Assembly (NCBI RefSeq): GCF_900105595.1
Contig: NZ_LT629784.1
Span: 3,626,501-3,690,500 of the forward strand
Direction of reading: 5' to 3'
DNA from: Stappia sp. ES.058
GTDB taxonomy: Bacteria > Pseudomonadota > Alphaproteobacteria > Rhizobiales > Stappiaceae
Length of the DNA: 64,000 bases
Translations under genes and position numbers: made by a program
Shown here: positions 1 to 8,557 of the stretch, piece by piece
How positions within the stretch are numbered: position 1 is the first letter of the stretch
How the letters are laid out: each line of letters opens with the position of its first letter
Notes under the pieces: generated by a model
Seen by the model: only the letters and a program-made list of their open reading frames with translations
Told to the model about the DNA's origin: nothing
Databases searched by the model: none

Positions 1-44
1 AATCGGCATCCCAGCCCGCCACCGGGCCGTCGCTGCAGGTCTTC

Positions 45-866
45 ATGTATCTCGACGTCGTCCATCAGCGCACCTTCTACGACCTGCCACTCGGTCGGAT
101 GCTGCGAGTCCTCCTGGGCGCGCGCATCCGCGCGTTCTGGCCCGAACTGCGTGACCGCCGCCTGATCGGCATCGGCTACGCAGGACCCTACATGCGCCCC
201 TATCTGGACGAGGCGGAACGCTGCGTCGCGGCCATGCCGGCGGCACAGGGCGTTGTCGCCTGGCCGCGTGGCGGACGCAATTCGGCAGCGCTTGTCGACG
301 AGACGGAGCTGCCGTTCTTCGACAACAGTTTCGACAATGCGCTGGTCGTGCATGGCGTCGACCACAGCGGCGACCCCGACGCCATGCTGCGTGAGGTCTG
401 GCGGGTCCTGGCGCCCGGCGGCCGCATGATCGTCGTATTGCCGAACCGCCGAGGTCTGTGGGCGCGATCGGAGATCTCGCCCTTCGGCTACGGACGCCCG
501 TTCTCGCGCGGCCAGATCGAGGCCCTGCTGCGCGCCTGCCAGTTCAACACGCTGGGAACCGATGAGGCGCTGTTCCTGCCGCCGACAAAATCACGCATGC
601 TGCTCAGGAGCGCGCGCGCCTGGGAGCGTGTGGGCCGGCGCATGTGGCCGGCCTTCGCCGGACTGCTTCTGGTGGAGGCGGAAAAGCAGATCTATCGCGG
701 AACGCCGGTCGGCAGGACCCGGCTGATCCGCGCGTTCCGGCCGACCTTCATCCCCGACGGCGCAGCGACGGGCCTGACGGTTCCGCCCGGCCCGCCGGCC
801 CTTATCGCTTCAGCAGAAACAGCGCCTGTTCACCGATCAGGTTCCACACCCACCAGGGCGCGGTGA
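45..866 (+). CDS. Class I SAM-dependent methyltransferase of unknown substrate
   Basis: The 273-residue product has a class I methyltransferase middle region: an acidic-hydrophobic stretch (LPFFDNSFDNALVVHGVDH, about residues 89-107) followed by a REVWRVLAPGGRMIVVLPN segment, typical of post-motif I strands in the Methyltransf_11 group. The usual glycine-rich motif I is only loosely kept (GIGYAGPY near residue 42). The frame is open through base 1, so translation could begin before the window; ATG 45 is chosen because the family usually starts with a short M-x-LDVV sequence. The 3' end runs convergently into metW by 65 bases. The substrate cannot be told from sequence. Confidence 0.8.
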   Translation: MYLDVVHQRTFYDLPLGRMLRVLLGARIRAFWPELRDRRLIGIGYAGPYMRPYLDEAERCVAAMPAAQGVVAWPRGGRNSAALVDETELPFFDNSFDNALVVHGVDHSGDPDAMLREVWRVLAPGGRMIVVLPNRRGLWARSEISPFGYGRPFSRGQIEALLRACQFNTLGTDEALFLPPTKSRMLLRSARAWERVGRRMWPAFAGLLLVEAEKQIYRGTPVGRTRLIRAFRPTFIPDGAATGLTVPPGPPALIASAETAPVHRSGSTPTRAR

Positions 867-1416
867 AGCCGACCGGTTCGCCGCGCGCATTAAGCGCCAT
901 CGCCTTGACCATATGCGCGTCCGTCTCCTCGCACATCGAGACGAAATCCCGGATCGTGCAGAAGTGGATGTTCGGCGTGTCGTACCAGGAATATGGCAGA
1001 TAATCGGTCACCGGCATGCGACCGAGGAACATCAGCTGCAGCCGGTTGCGCCAGACCCCGAAATTCGGGAAGGACACGATCACGTTCGATCCGATCCTGA
1101 GCAACTGGTCCAGCACGACGCGCGGCGCGCGCGTCGCCTGCAGGGTCTGGCTGAGAATGACGAAATCGAAGGCGTCGTCCGGATAGTCCGCAAGGTCGCT
1201 GTCGGCATCGCCCTGCACCACCGACAATCCCCGCGCAACACAGGCATTGACGCCGGCCTGGGACAATTCGATGCCGCGCCCGTCGACCTGTTTCTCGCGC
1301 ACCATGAGATGCAGCAACTCGCCGTCACCACAGCCGATATCGAGCACACGGCAGCCGGGCTCCACCAGATCGGCGACCAGCCGGTGATCGCCGCGAACGC
1401 CGTTTTTCCCGCTCAT
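802..1416 (-). CDS. metW: Methionine biosynthesis protein MetW
   Basis: The 204-residue protein has a clear SAM-binding motif I (DIGCGDG, residues 26-32) and the MetW family ending with PNFGVW and [11 protein letters not shown] segments. MetW is a methyltransferase-fold partner of MetX in methionine synthesis; its exact reaction is not settled, and it is thought to support MetX activity rather than to methylate a known substrate. ATG 1416 overlaps the metX stop by four bases (ATGA), so the two are translationally coupled in one operon. A longer in-frame reading extends upstream through metX in another phase, but it has no MetW similarity and is not used. Confidence 0.93.
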   Translation of the reverse strand: MSGKNGVRGDHRLVADLVEPGCRVLDIGCGDGELLHLMVREKQVDGRGIELSQAGVNACVARGLSVVQGDADSDLADYPDDAFDFVILSQTLQATRAPRVVLDQLLRIGSNVIVSFPNFGVWRNRLQLMFLGRMPVTDYLPYSWYDTPNIHFCTIRDFVSMCEETDAHMVKAMALNARGEPVGFTAPWWVWNLIGEQALFLLKR

Positions 1417-2663
1417 GCCGCGCTCCCGGTCGGCGGCGCGATGCCGCGTGCGTGGGCCGCGCCCGTCAGAAATCCGACCACGGTGCGAAACATCTCCGGC
1501 TCGTCCAGCAGGAAGGCGTCGTGGCCGCGGTCGCTCTCCACCTCGACGAAGGAGACATTGGCGGCAGCGGCATTGAGCGCGCGCACAACCGCCTTGCTCT
1601 CGGAAGTGGGAAACAGCCAGTCGGAGGTGAAGGACATCACGCAGAACCGTGTCGCGGAATGCAGAAAGGCGCGCGCCAGCGTGCCGCCGAAATCGGCTCC
1701 GAGATCGAAGTAGTCCATGGCCCGCGTGAGGTAGAGGTAGGCGTTCGGATCGAAGCGGTCGACAAAGGTCATCCCCTGGTGACGCAGATAGCTCTCGATC
1801 TGGAAATCCGCGTCGAAACCGAAGGTCACCGCGTCGCGATCCTGAAGGTTGCGGCCGAATTTCCGATGCAGCGCCGGATCCGACAAATAGGTGATATGGG
1901 CGGCCATGCGCGCCACCGCGAGCCCCTTGGACGGCCGCACGCCCTTCTCGAAGTAGCGCCCGCCGCACCAGTTGGGATCCGCCATCACCGCCTGGCGCCC
2001 CACCTCGTGGAAGGCGATGTTCTGCGAGGAATGCCGGGCGGCCGTGGCGATCGGCAGCGCGGCGAATACGCGCCCGGGATAGCTCGACGCCCATTGCAGC
2101 ACCTGCATGCCGCCCATCGAGCCGCCAACGACGGCAAACAGCGTCTCGATCCCCAGACGGTCAAGCAGCATCGCCTGGGCGTGCACCATGTCCTTGATGG
2201 TAACGAGCGGCAGATCCAGCCCCCAGCGCCGTCCCGTGGCCGGATTGGTCGAGGCCGGGCCCGTCGTTCCGAGACAGCCGCCCAGAACGTTGGCGCAGAT
2301 CACGTAATAGAGGTTGGTATCGACCGGCCGGCCGGGGCCGACGAGCATCGACCACCAGCCGGGCTTGGAGGTGATCGGATTGCTGGACGCGACATACTGG
2401 TCGCCCGTCAGCGCGTGGCAGATCAGCACCGCATTGCTGCGCTCGGCGTTCAGTGTGCCGTAGGTTTCATAGGCAATCTGCCAGGGATCGAGCAGCGCAC
2501 CGGAATCGAGCCGCAACGCGGTGTCGCCGCCAAAGGCGCAAACCTGGCTCGTCGGCGCGTCCATCTCGCTTCTGGGTGCCGCCGCAGCGCTGGACCCCGC
2601 CCCGCCCGTGTCGCCCTTCGCCGCGCGGTTCGGCGCCGGCTCCGGTGAAGTCTCCTGCGTCAT
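1413..2663 (-). CDS. metX: Homoserine O-acyltransferase MetX
   Basis: An alpha/beta-hydrolase of 416 residues that acylates homoserine in the first committed step of methionine synthesis. The nucleophile elbow GGSMGG puts the catalytic Ser at 182; Asp348 (SDWLF) and His381 (DRGHDAF) complete the triad. The family motif [12 protein letters not shown] is at about 125-136. The first 35 residues are an Ala/Pro/Gly-rich tail not needed for the fold. The frame is open for 22 codons further upstream, but ATG 2663 gives a normal family start and follows a GGAAGG element. Sequence alone does not separate acetyl- from succinyl-CoA use. It is coupled to metW and divergent from hisC. Confidence 0.95.
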   Translation of the reverse strand: MTQETSPEPAPNRAAKGDTGGAGSSAAAAPRSEMDAPTSQVCAFGGDTALRLDSGALLDPWQIAYETYGTLNAERSNAVLICHALTGDQYVASSNPITSKPGWWSMLVGPGRPVDTNLYYVICANVLGGCLGTTGPASTNPATGRRWGLDLPLVTIKDMVHAQAMLLDRLGIETLFAVVGGSMGGMQVLQWASSYPGRVFAALPIATAARHSSQNIAFHEVGRQAVMADPNWCGGRYFEKGVRPSKGLAVARMAAHITYLSDPALHRKFGRNLQDRDAVTFGFDADFQIESYLRHQGMTFVDRFDPNAYLYLTRAMDYFDLGADFGGTLARAFLHSATRFCVMSFTSDWLFPTSESKAVVRALNAAAANVSFVEVESDRGHDAFLLDEPEMFRTVVGFLTGAAHARGIAPPTGSAA

Positions 2664-2772
2664 GGCAGACCGACCGTCCTTCCCATCATCTTTCCGCAGG
2701 CGTGCCGCTATCGAACCGCCTAGCATCACCGATGCGATGCGGCATGCGCCAGCCCCAATTCAAGGCTTCGAG

Positions 2773-2801
2773 ACGTAGGAGCGCGCCTTCCCAAGGTCAA
2801 T
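2773..2801 (-). promoter_or_regulatory. metX: Candidate sigma-70 promoter for metX-metW
   Basis: Read on the minus strand there is ATTGAC (2801-2796), a 17-base spacer and CTACGT (2778-2773). This matches the rhizobial housekeeping pattern CTTGAC-N17-CTATAT at 9 of 12 positions and would give a leader of roughly 100 bases before ATG 2663. I looked in this leader for the conserved SAM-II riboswitch core and did not see it. Confidence 0.4.
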
Positions 2802-2944
2802 GTTTTCTTTTGCCATCCCAAGGCACTCTGCCTATGACTATGCGCGCAAACGCGCCTTGTCGTCACCGTCGCGCTCTCGCTGCGCGATCGATCCGACGGA
2901 TGCGAGGCCGCAATATACACTCAATGCGCGAATCGGCGAAAGAA

Positions 2945-4048
2945 ATGCAATCAGTCATCTCGCACCCGCAGCCCCGTCCAGGCATCCTCGACATTGCGCC
3001 CTATATTCCCGGCCGCACGAAATCGACCGGAGGCAGCAAACTGCACAAGCTCTCGTCCAACGAGACGCCGCTTGGCGCCAGCCCCGAGGCCGTCGCCGCC
3101 TACACGGCGCAGGCCGCGCATCTGGAACTCTACCCTGACGGCGGCTCTTCCACGTTGCGCGAGGCCATCGCCGAGGTCTACGGACTGAACGCCCAGCGCA
3201 TCATCTGCGGCAACGGCTCCGACGAGATCCTGGAACTGGTCGCGCGCGCCTACATCGGCCCGGGCGACGAGGGTATTTTCACCGAGCACGGCTTCCTGGT
3301 CTACAAGATCGCCATTCTCGCGGCCGGCGGGACGCCCGTCATCGCGCCGGAAAAGGATCTGGCGACCGATGTCGATGCGATCCTGGCACGCGTCACCGAC
3401 CGCACCAAGGTGGTGTTCCTCGCCAATCCGAACAATCCGACCGGCACCTATGTTCCCTTCGAGGAGGTGCGCCGCCTGCACGCCGCCCTGCCGCCGCATG
3501 TGCTGCTGGTGCTCGATGCGGCCTACGCGGAATACGTGCGCCGAAACGACTACGAGGCCGGCATGGAACTCGCTGCGACCGCCGACAACGTGCTGATGAC
3601 GCGCACCTTCTCCAAAATCTACGGCCTTGCGGCCCTGCGTCTTGGCTGGGCCTACGGGCCGGCGCATCTCGTCGACGTGCTGAACCGCATCCGCGGCCCG
3701 TTCAACGTCTCTGCCGCCGCGCAAGCCGCCGGCATCGCCTCGGTGCGCGACCGCGCGTTCGTCGAGACGGCGGTTGCCCACAACGAAACGTGGCTGCCCT
3801 GGGTCGCCTCGGAACTGGAAGCACTTGGCCTGACCGTCACGCCCAGCGTTGGAAACTTCGTTCTGATCCATTTTCCAGACACGCCGGGCAAGACGGCTCA
3901 GGAGGCCGACGCCTATCTCTGCGACCGGGGATGCGTTCTCCGGTCGGTCGCAGCCTACGGACTGCCCGCAGCGCTGCGCATGTCGATCGGCACGGAAGAG
4001 GCGAACCGCGCCGTTGTCGCGGCGCTCAAGACCTTCCTCGCCGCCTGA
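2945..4048 (+). CDS. hisC: Histidinol-phosphate / aromatic aminotransferase (HisC family)
   Basis: A PLP-dependent class I/II aminotransferase of 367 residues, the normal HisC length. Diagnostic segments are SNETPLG (38-44), YPDGG (63-67), GNGSDEI (89-95), NPNNPTGT (161-168), DAAYAEY (191-197) and the PLP lysine K224 in [15 protein letters not shown]. It converts imidazole-acetol phosphate to histidinol phosphate. Paralogues next to prephenate dehydrogenase, as here, often also act on aromatic keto acids such as prephenate or phenylpyruvate. ATG 2945 is used; an in-frame ATG at 2924 is possible. tyrC follows after 50 bases on the same strand, which supports a tyrosine/phenylalanine role. Confidence 0.92.
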   Translation: MQSVISHPQPRPGILDIAPYIPGRTKSTGGSKLHKLSSNETPLGASPEAVAAYTAQAAHLELYPDGGSSTLREAIAEVYGLNAQRIICGNGSDEILELVARAYIGPGDEGIFTEHGFLVYKIAILAAGGTPVIAPEKDLATDVDAILARVTDRTKVVFLANPNNPTGTYVPFEEVRRLHAALPPHVLLVLDAAYAEYVRRNDYEAGMELAATADNVLMTRTFSKIYGLAALRLGWAYGPAHLVDVLNRIRGPFNVSAAAQAAGIASVRDRAFVETAVAHNETWLPWVASELEALGLTVTPSVGNFVLIHFPDTPGKTAQEADAYLCDRGCVLRSVAAYGLPAALRMSIGTEEANRAVVAALKTFLAA

Positions 4049-4098
4049 TCTCGGGACGGCGCCAAGCAAGTCGGCGTCCCCAACGCACAAGCAGTCTC

Positions 4099-5040
4099 AT
4101 GTCCTTTACGCCCTTTCCCCGCGTCGCCCTGATCGGCATCGGCCTGATCGGATCTTCGCTCGCCCATGTCATCCGGCGCAACGGCCTTGCCTCGGAAATC
4201 GTCGTTTCCACCCGCTCGGAGCATACGCTGCGCCGCGCGGAGGAACTCGGCCTGGGCGACCGATATTGCCTCGACGCGGGCGAGGCGGTGGCGGACGCGG
4301 ACCTGGTGATCCTCTGCGTTCCCGTCGGGGCCAGCGAGGCGGTCGCCAAATGGATCGGCCCTGCGCTGAAACCCGGTGCGATCGTAACCGATACCGGCTC
4401 GACCAAGGCCTCCGTCGTGCGCCAGATGGCGCCGCATCTGCCGAAAAACGTGCATTTCATCCCCGGACATCCGATCGCGGGCACGGAAGAATCTGGCCCC
4501 GACGCGGGCTTTGCCGAACTCTTCCGCGATCGCTGGTGCATCCTGACACCCGAGAACGACGCCGATGCGGATGCCGTCGCCCGGCTGACGGCCTTCTGGG
4601 AAGCCTGCGGCTCGACCGTCGAGACGATGGACGCCGATCACCACGACCTGGTTCTGGCCATCGTCTCGCATCTGCCGCACATCATCGCCTACAACATCGT
4701 CGGAACGGCGGACGATCTGGAAGCCGTGACCAAATCCGAGGTGATCAAATACTCCGCCTCGGGCTTTCGCGACTTCACCCGGCTGGCGGCCTCCGACCCG
4801 ACGATGTGGCGGGACGTGTGCCTGCACAACAAGGATGCGATCCTGGAGATGCTTGCGCGGTTTTCCGAGGATCTCGCGGCGCTGCAACGCGCGGTGCGCT
4901 GGGGCGACGGCGACGCGCTGTTCGATCTCTTCACCCGCACGCGCGGCATCCGACGCTCCATCGTGGAAGCGGGCCAGGACACGGACATTCCGAACTTCGG
5001 CCGCGATGCCGCGGCAAAGGGCGCGCCCGGAAACGACTGA
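4099..5040 (+). CDS. tyrC: Prephenate/arogenate dehydrogenase
   Basis: A 313-residue NAD(P)-dependent dehydrogenase that oxidatively decarboxylates prephenate or arogenate on the way to tyrosine. It begins with a Rossmann motif (GIGLIG, residues 13-18), then TDTGSTK and the substrate-loop signature GHPIAGTEESGP with its catalytic His. The C-terminal all-helical dimer domain has the usual SHLPHIIAYNIV and GFRDFTRLA segments. ATG 4099 starts directly before the Rossmann strand. It follows the HisC-type aminotransferase closely, so together they could supply the last two steps to tyrosine. It is convergent with folK. Confidence 0.93.
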   Translation: MSFTPFPRVALIGIGLIGSSLAHVIRRNGLASEIVVSTRSEHTLRRAEELGLGDRYCLDAGEAVADADLVILCVPVGASEAVAKWIGPALKPGAIVTDTGSTKASVVRQMAPHLPKNVHFIPGHPIAGTEESGPDAGFAELFRDRWCILTPENDADADAVARLTAFWEACGSTVETMDADHHDLVLAIVSHLPHIIAYNIVGTADDLEAVTKSEVIKYSASGFRDFTRLAASDPTMWRDVCLHNKDAILEMLARFSEDLAALQRAVRWGDGDALFDLFTRTRGIRRSIVEAGQDTDIPNFGRDAAAKGAPGND

Positions 5041-5045
5041 ACGCC

Positions 5046-5061
5046 GCCCGGCGCGCCGGGC
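5046..5061. terminator. Perfect 16-base GC palindrome between tyrC and folK
   Basis: GCCCGGCGCGCCGGGC is fully self-complementary and fills the 21-base gap between the converging tyrC and folK stops. It can form a six-pair hairpin with a CGCG loop on either transcript. There is no T-run, so it may act as a bidirectional Rho-assisted 3' end or as a stability hairpin rather than a true intrinsic terminator. Confidence 0.45.
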
Positions 5062-5574
5062 TCAGGCGCCGTCGAGGCGGCGGATCTCGTCCTGACCGGG
5101 GCAGGTCGCAAGCGCCTCGGCCGCCGTGCGGCCATCGCCGACAGGGGCATCGGGCCAGATCTCGGCCAGCGGCACGAGCACGAAGGCCCGCTCGCCCATG
5201 CGCGGATGCGGGATCGACAGCCCCTCCTCCTCGACCGTTTCATCGCCATAGACGAGCACGTCGATGTCGATCAAGCGCGGCCCCCAGCGCACGTCGCGCA
5301 CGCGCCCGAGCGCCCTTTCCACCGACAGGCAGAGATCCAGCAGCGCGCGCGGCGACAGCGACGTCTCGATCAGCGCGCAGGCGTTGCGATAGTCGTCCTG
5401 CGGCACCGGCCCCCAGGGAGGCGTGCGATAATCGCTCGAGCGCGCGACAACCCGCACATCACCGCTTTGGCTCAAGCCGTCGAGCGCTGCGTCGAGATTG
5501 GCGCGCGTATCGCCGATGTTCGAGCCGAGCCCCAGCGCCGCACGTACCGGCTTCGGCGTCGATGTGCCGGTCAC
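5062..5574 (-). CDS. folK: 2-amino-4-hydroxy-6-hydroxymethyldihydropteridine pyrophosphokinase
   Basis: The 170-residue enzyme transfers pyrophosphate from ATP to the pterin just before dihydropteroate synthase. Family marks are GLGSNIGDTRANLDAAL (about 15-31), a PPWGPVPQDDYRNAC segment and the metal-binding signature RWGPRLIDIDVLVYG. The start is GTG (5574-5572), overlapping the folP stop as GTGA, so it is translationally coupled to folP. The folB aldolase often found between these two genes in related genomes is absent here. Confidence 0.95.
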   Translation of the reverse strand: MTGTSTPKPVRAALGLGSNIGDTRANLDAALDGLSQSGDVRVVARSSDYRTPPWGPVPQDDYRNACALIETSLSPRALLDLCLSVERALGRVRDVRWGPRLIDIDVLVYGDETVEEEGLSIPHPRMGERAFVLVPLAEIWPDAPVGDGRTAAEALATCPGQDEIRRLDGA

Positions 5575-6410
5575 GCCAGGCCCTCGCGGCCGATCGCTTG
5601 CACGATGCGCGCGGCATCCGCATGGGGCTGAACGTTGTGCACGCGGATCATGGCCGCTCCCTTCATCATCGCGACGGTGTGAATGGCCAGCGAGCCGTAC
5701 AGTCGGTCATCGGTCTCGACGCTGAGCACGGCGCCGATCAGGCGCTTGCGCGACGCGCCGACCATTAGCGGTCGGCCGTATTTGGCAAGCATCTCCAGCC
5801 GGTTGAGCACGAGATAGTTCTGGTCGAGCGTCTTGCCGAAGCCGATGCCCGGATCGAGCATCTGCCTTTCCGCGGGGATTCCGGCGCGCTCGGCAATCGT
5901 CATGGAGCGCTCGAAAAACCGGTCGATGTCGTCGAGGATGTCGATCCCCGCATCCGCCGCGGTGCGATTGTGCATCATGATCACGGCGGCGCCGCTTTCC
6001 GCTACGACATCCGCCATGTCCGGGTCCTTTTGCAGACCCCATACATCGTTCACGACAACCGCGCCGGCCCGGCAGGCGTCACGCGCAATTGACGCCTTGT
6101 AGGTGTCGATGGACACGGGCATGCCCATCGCCACCACTTCCGACAGAACCGGTTCCAGCCGCCGCCATTCTTCTTCCGGCGGCACCGGCACGGCGCCGGG
6201 GCGGGTGCTTTCCGCGCCAACGTCGATCACATCCGCGCCATGAGCAATCATATTGCGGGCGCTGGCAAGCGCATCCTCCCGGGCGACAAAGCGCCCGCCA
6301 TCGGAAAAGGAATCCGGCGTAACGTTGAGGATGCCCATCACCCTCGGACGGTCGAGGGAGAGACCGCCGCCCGGGAAAGCCAAACGCGCCTGATCTTTCG
6401 GGGATGTCAT
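5571..6410 (-). CDS. folP: Dihydropteroate synthase
   Basis: A TIM-barrel enzyme of 279 residues that condenses p-aminobenzoate with the pterin diphosphate made by FolK; it is the sulfonamide target. Signatures: GILNVTPDSFSDGG (about 26-39), GAESTRPGA, the LDPGIGFGKT segment, and a conserved VGASRKR near the C-terminus. ATG 6410 has GGAAG about 12 bases upstream. The frame is open for another 19 codons upstream without family similarity. It forms a two-gene operon with folK. No sul-type insertion is visible in the pABA loop. Confidence 0.95.
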   Translation of the reverse strand: MTSPKDQARLAFPGGGLSLDRPRVMGILNVTPDSFSDGGRFVAREDALASARNMIAHGADVIDVGAESTRPGAVPVPPEEEWRRLEPVLSEVVAMGMPVSIDTYKASIARDACRAGAVVVNDVWGLQKDPDMADVVAESGAAVIMMHNRTAADAGIDILDDIDRFFERSMTIAERAGIPAERQMLDPGIGFGKTLDQNYLVLNRLEMLAKYGRPLMVGASRKRLIGAVLSVETDDRLYGSLAIHTVAMMKGAAMIRVHNVQPHADAARIVQAIGREGLA

Positions 6411-6645
6411 CGCTCGTCTTCCGCTCTCGACATCGTGCTTGCGGGTGTGCGGGCCAGATCCTGGCACACCGGATCCCGACCTCGCCGCGAATGAGGGTCT
6501 TGCGCCGAGCGCGCCCGCACGTCAAGGCCGCTTTGAAGGCGCAACCGTCCTGAAACCGTCGGCCAGCTGTCATCGACAACATCGTTTGGCTCGCGGCGGA
6601 CGTTCATTGCACCTCGGCCCATCACTACAGCCCCGACCGAATGTC

Positions 6646-6669
6646 CCCCGCGTGTCGAAATGCGCGGGG
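6646..6669 (-). terminator. Stem-loop after the Bcr/CflA permease gene
   Basis: On the minus strand, three bases after the permease stop, CCCCGCG pairs perfectly with CGCGGGG across a ten-base loop. No T-run follows, so this is a probable 3'-end hairpin rather than a clear intrinsic terminator. The rest of 6411-6645 up to folP shows no gene. Confidence 0.4.
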
Positions 6670-6672
6670 AAA

Positions 6673-7932
6673 TTATGCCCGCCCCCCGGCCTTTCGACGG
6701 TTATGACGACCGAGGCCGACATAGGACCCGACCGCGAGAAAGAGCATCGCCGGCGGCACCAGCGTCAGGCCAAGCAAGGGATCGCCGAGGCTGGCCGCGA
6801 CCAGACTTCCCGCAAGGCCGGCGCCGAACTGCATGAACCCCATCATCGAAGACGCCGAGCCGGCGAGGCGCGGAAAGCCCTGAAGCGCGGCGGTGGAAGC
6901 TGAAGGAAGCGACATTGCCAGAGTGAAGGCGAAGACGCCCACGGGCAGCATCACCGTCAGGAACTTCGGTTCCGTAAGGCTGAGCAGCACGACCATCGCA
7001 ACTCCCGAAAGCACCATGCAACTCAGGCTGAACGGCAGCAGCGCTTCGGCGTCCATGCGCTTCAAGAGGCGCGACGTGACGATGGCCCCGGCGATGAAGG
7101 AGCCGGACTGGATCATCATGCCGAAGCCGAATTGTATCGGCGTCAACCCCACCTGCTCGATGAGCACGAAGGGCAGGATGGTCGCAAGCGTGTAGATCGT
7201 GCCGATCCCGAAGCCGACGAGCAGGCTCGGCTGCATGAACCGCGGATCGATCAGCAGCATCAGGTAATTTCGCACAAGAACGCCGGGCCTGAGGTTTGCC
7301 GGATCGATATAGGCATTGGTCTCGCGCAGGAAGACCAGAATGCCGAAGACCAGCACCACGCCATAGATCATCATCGCCCAGAAAATCTCGCGCCAGCCGA
7401 ACAGCTCGAGCGTCACGCCGCCGATGGTGGGCGCGAGCGCCGGACCGATCGCCAGCATCATTGCAACGGCATTCATGATCCGGGCGGAGGTCCGCCCGGT
7501 AAACTGGTCGCGCACGATCGCGCGCGACACGGCCACGCCGACAGAGGCGCCGATGCCCTGCATGGTGCGCGCCACCAGCATCCATTCGATGGTCGGGGCA
7601 AAGGCCGCCATCACCGTGGAGGCGAGATAGAGCGCCAGGAAGACAAGCGTCACGGACTTGCGGCCGAACGCGTCCGTCAGCGGGCCGCAGACGAGCTGGG
7701 TGAGCGCGAAGCCGGCGAAATAGGCCGTGAGCGTCAGCTTCACCATTGACGCGGAGGTGGAAAACACCTGTGCAAGCACCGGCATGGCCGGCGTGTAGAG
7801 CGCCATGGTGATGGGTCCGATCGCAACAAGCGCTGCGCCCAGAACGGCCGTTCGCGTCTCGCTCATCGGCGGGACCGGTGTTCCGGCCCCGGGGTGGTCC
7901 GGCCTCAGAAGGCCGGCTTCAGTCGTTGTCAT
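6673..7932 (-). CDS. Bcr/CflA-family drug-resistance MFS transporter
   Basis: A 419-residue inner-membrane protein with about twelve hydrophobic segments. The Bcr/CflA signature is visible: YTPAMPVLAQVF after TM1, LVCGPLTDAFGRKSVTL as the MFS A-motif in loop 2-3, and MVARTMQGIGASVGVAVSRAIVRD in TM4, which matches the DHA1 antiporter C-motif area. It should export small hydrophobic drugs or metabolites by proton antiport. ATG 7932 overlaps the upstream marR stop by four bases, so it is co-translated with its likely repressor. An internal Met at 7866 is an alternative start. Confidence 0.9.
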   Translation of the reverse strand: MTTTEAGLLRPDHPGAGTPVPPMSETRTAVLGAALVAIGPITMALYTPAMPVLAQVFSTSASMVKLTLTAYFAGFALTQLVCGPLTDAFGRKSVTLVFLALYLASTVMAAFAPTIEWMLVARTMQGIGASVGVAVSRAIVRDQFTGRTSARIMNAVAMMLAIGPALAPTIGGVTLELFGWREIFWAMMIYGVVLVFGILVFLRETNAYIDPANLRPGVLVRNYLMLLIDPRFMQPSLLVGFGIGTIYTLATILPFVLIEQVGLTPIQFGFGMMIQSGSFIAGAIVTSRLLKRMDAEALLPFSLSCMVLSGVAMVVLLSLTEPKFLTVMLPVGVFAFTLAMSLPSASTAALQGFPRLAGSASSMMGFMQFGAGLAGSLVAASLGDPLLGLTLVPPAMLFLAVGSYVGLGRHNRRKAGGRA

Positions 7933-8381
7933 GATGTCTCCGAGGGACCGCAGTCGGTCAGGTTTTCGTGCATTCTTCCAAGCAGGTCGTAAACGGCATC
8001 GACATCGGCCGGCGAGAACCCGGCGACCGCCTCCGTCCGCAACCGGACCGCAACATCATGGATGCGCCCCATAACGGGCGCCGCGCCGGGCGCAAGCTCG
8101 ATCAGCTTGGCACGGCGATCCTGCGGATCAGGCCTGCGACACAGCAGGCCCGATGCTTCAAGCCTGTCGACGAGAGCGCTCAACGTCATGGGTTCCACGC
8201 CCAGCCGTTCGGCAAGGACGGCCTGCCGTCGCGCGGGAAAATGCTCGACATAGGCCAGGACCCGCGCCTCGGCAGCGGTTACCCCCGTGTCGGCGGCGGC
8301 AAGCGCACGCTCGAACCGCCGACGCATGAGGCGCGCGATATCCGCAACGAGGTAACCGATCGGACGGGGCGGCACGACCAT
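7929..8381 (-). CDS. MarR-family transcriptional regulator of the adjacent efflux pump
   Basis: A 150-residue winged-helix repressor. The recognition region AERLGVEPMTLSALVDRLEASGLLCRRPDPQDRRAKLIELA gives the standard MarR helix-turn-helix plus wing (DPQDRRAK). ATG 8381 gives a normal family length and follows GGAG; the longer reading to 8432 would translate the AT-rich promoter/operator, so it is rejected. It lies first in an operon with the Bcr/CflA permease. A dyad just upstream suggests autoregulation. The ligand is unknown. Confidence 0.9.
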   Translation of the reverse strand: MVVPPRPIGYLVADIARLMRRRFERALAAADTGVTAAEARVLAYVEHFPARRQAVLAERLGVEPMTLSALVDRLEASGLLCRRPDPQDRRAKLIELAPGAAPVMGRIHDVAVRLRTEAVAGFSPADVDAVYDLLGRMHENLTDCGPSETS

Positions 8382-8401
8382 AGTTATAAGCACTCCATAT
8401 A

Positions 8402-8416
8402 ATAAGATTACCTTAT
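8402..8416. promoter_or_regulatory. Probable MarR operator dyad
   Basis: ATAAG and CTTAT arms separated by five bases form a 15-base inverted repeat centred about 28 bases before the marR start. It sits in an isolated AT-rich patch and downstream of a CTTGAC element on the minus strand (about 8446-8441), so a bound dimer would block the marR-permease promoter. This is the usual arrangement for autoregulated MarR genes; binding is inferred. Confidence 0.5.
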
Positions 8417-8467
8417 CAAATGGGCGAGCCATGCGATTCTGTCAAGGCGTCGTCACAGTTTGCTGCA

Positions 8468-8496
8468 TTGCAAGAAACCGGCCCCCGGTTTATAGA
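8468..8496 (+). promoter_or_regulatory. typA: Candidate promoter for typA
   Basis: TTGCAA (8468-8473), a 17-base spacer and TATAGA (8491-8496) make a good sigma-70 promoter upstream of typA. The spacer itself contains a perfect seven-pair inverted repeat (8475-8481 with 8485-8491). Transcription would begin near 8503, giving a leader of about 55 bases dominated by the hairpin at 8510-8532. Confidence 0.5.
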
Positions 8497-8509
8497 GGGG
8501 CGCGAAAAT

Positions 8510-8542
8510 CCGCGGGTCCGAGGGGCCCGCGGTATCTTTTTT
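8510..8542 (+). terminator. typA: Intrinsic-terminator-like hairpin in the typA leader
   Basis: Bases 8510-8519 pair with 8523-8532 (ten pairs, nine of them G-C and one T-G) around a GAG loop, followed by TATCTTTTTT. The Shine-Dalgarno GGAG starts at the next base (8543) and the typA ATG is at 8558. No other plus-strand gene ends here, so this is not a 3' terminator of a neighbour. It is either an attenuator or a leader structure controlling TypA output. Confidence 0.7.
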
Positions 8543-8557
8543 GGAGCACGACCCCAC

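Noticed and set aside
802..2094. 430-residue fused reading of MetW with upstream sequence
   Set aside because: The first 226 residues are metX read in another phase; the real start is ATG 1416 overlapping the metX stop.
2664..2944. SAM-II or other riboswitch before metX
   Set aside because: I searched the minus-strand leader by eye for the SAM-II core and did not find it.
8420..8557. Upstream in-frame extension of typA
   Set aside because: It would translate the promoter and leader hairpin; BipA proteins start at the [16 protein letters not shown] equivalent.
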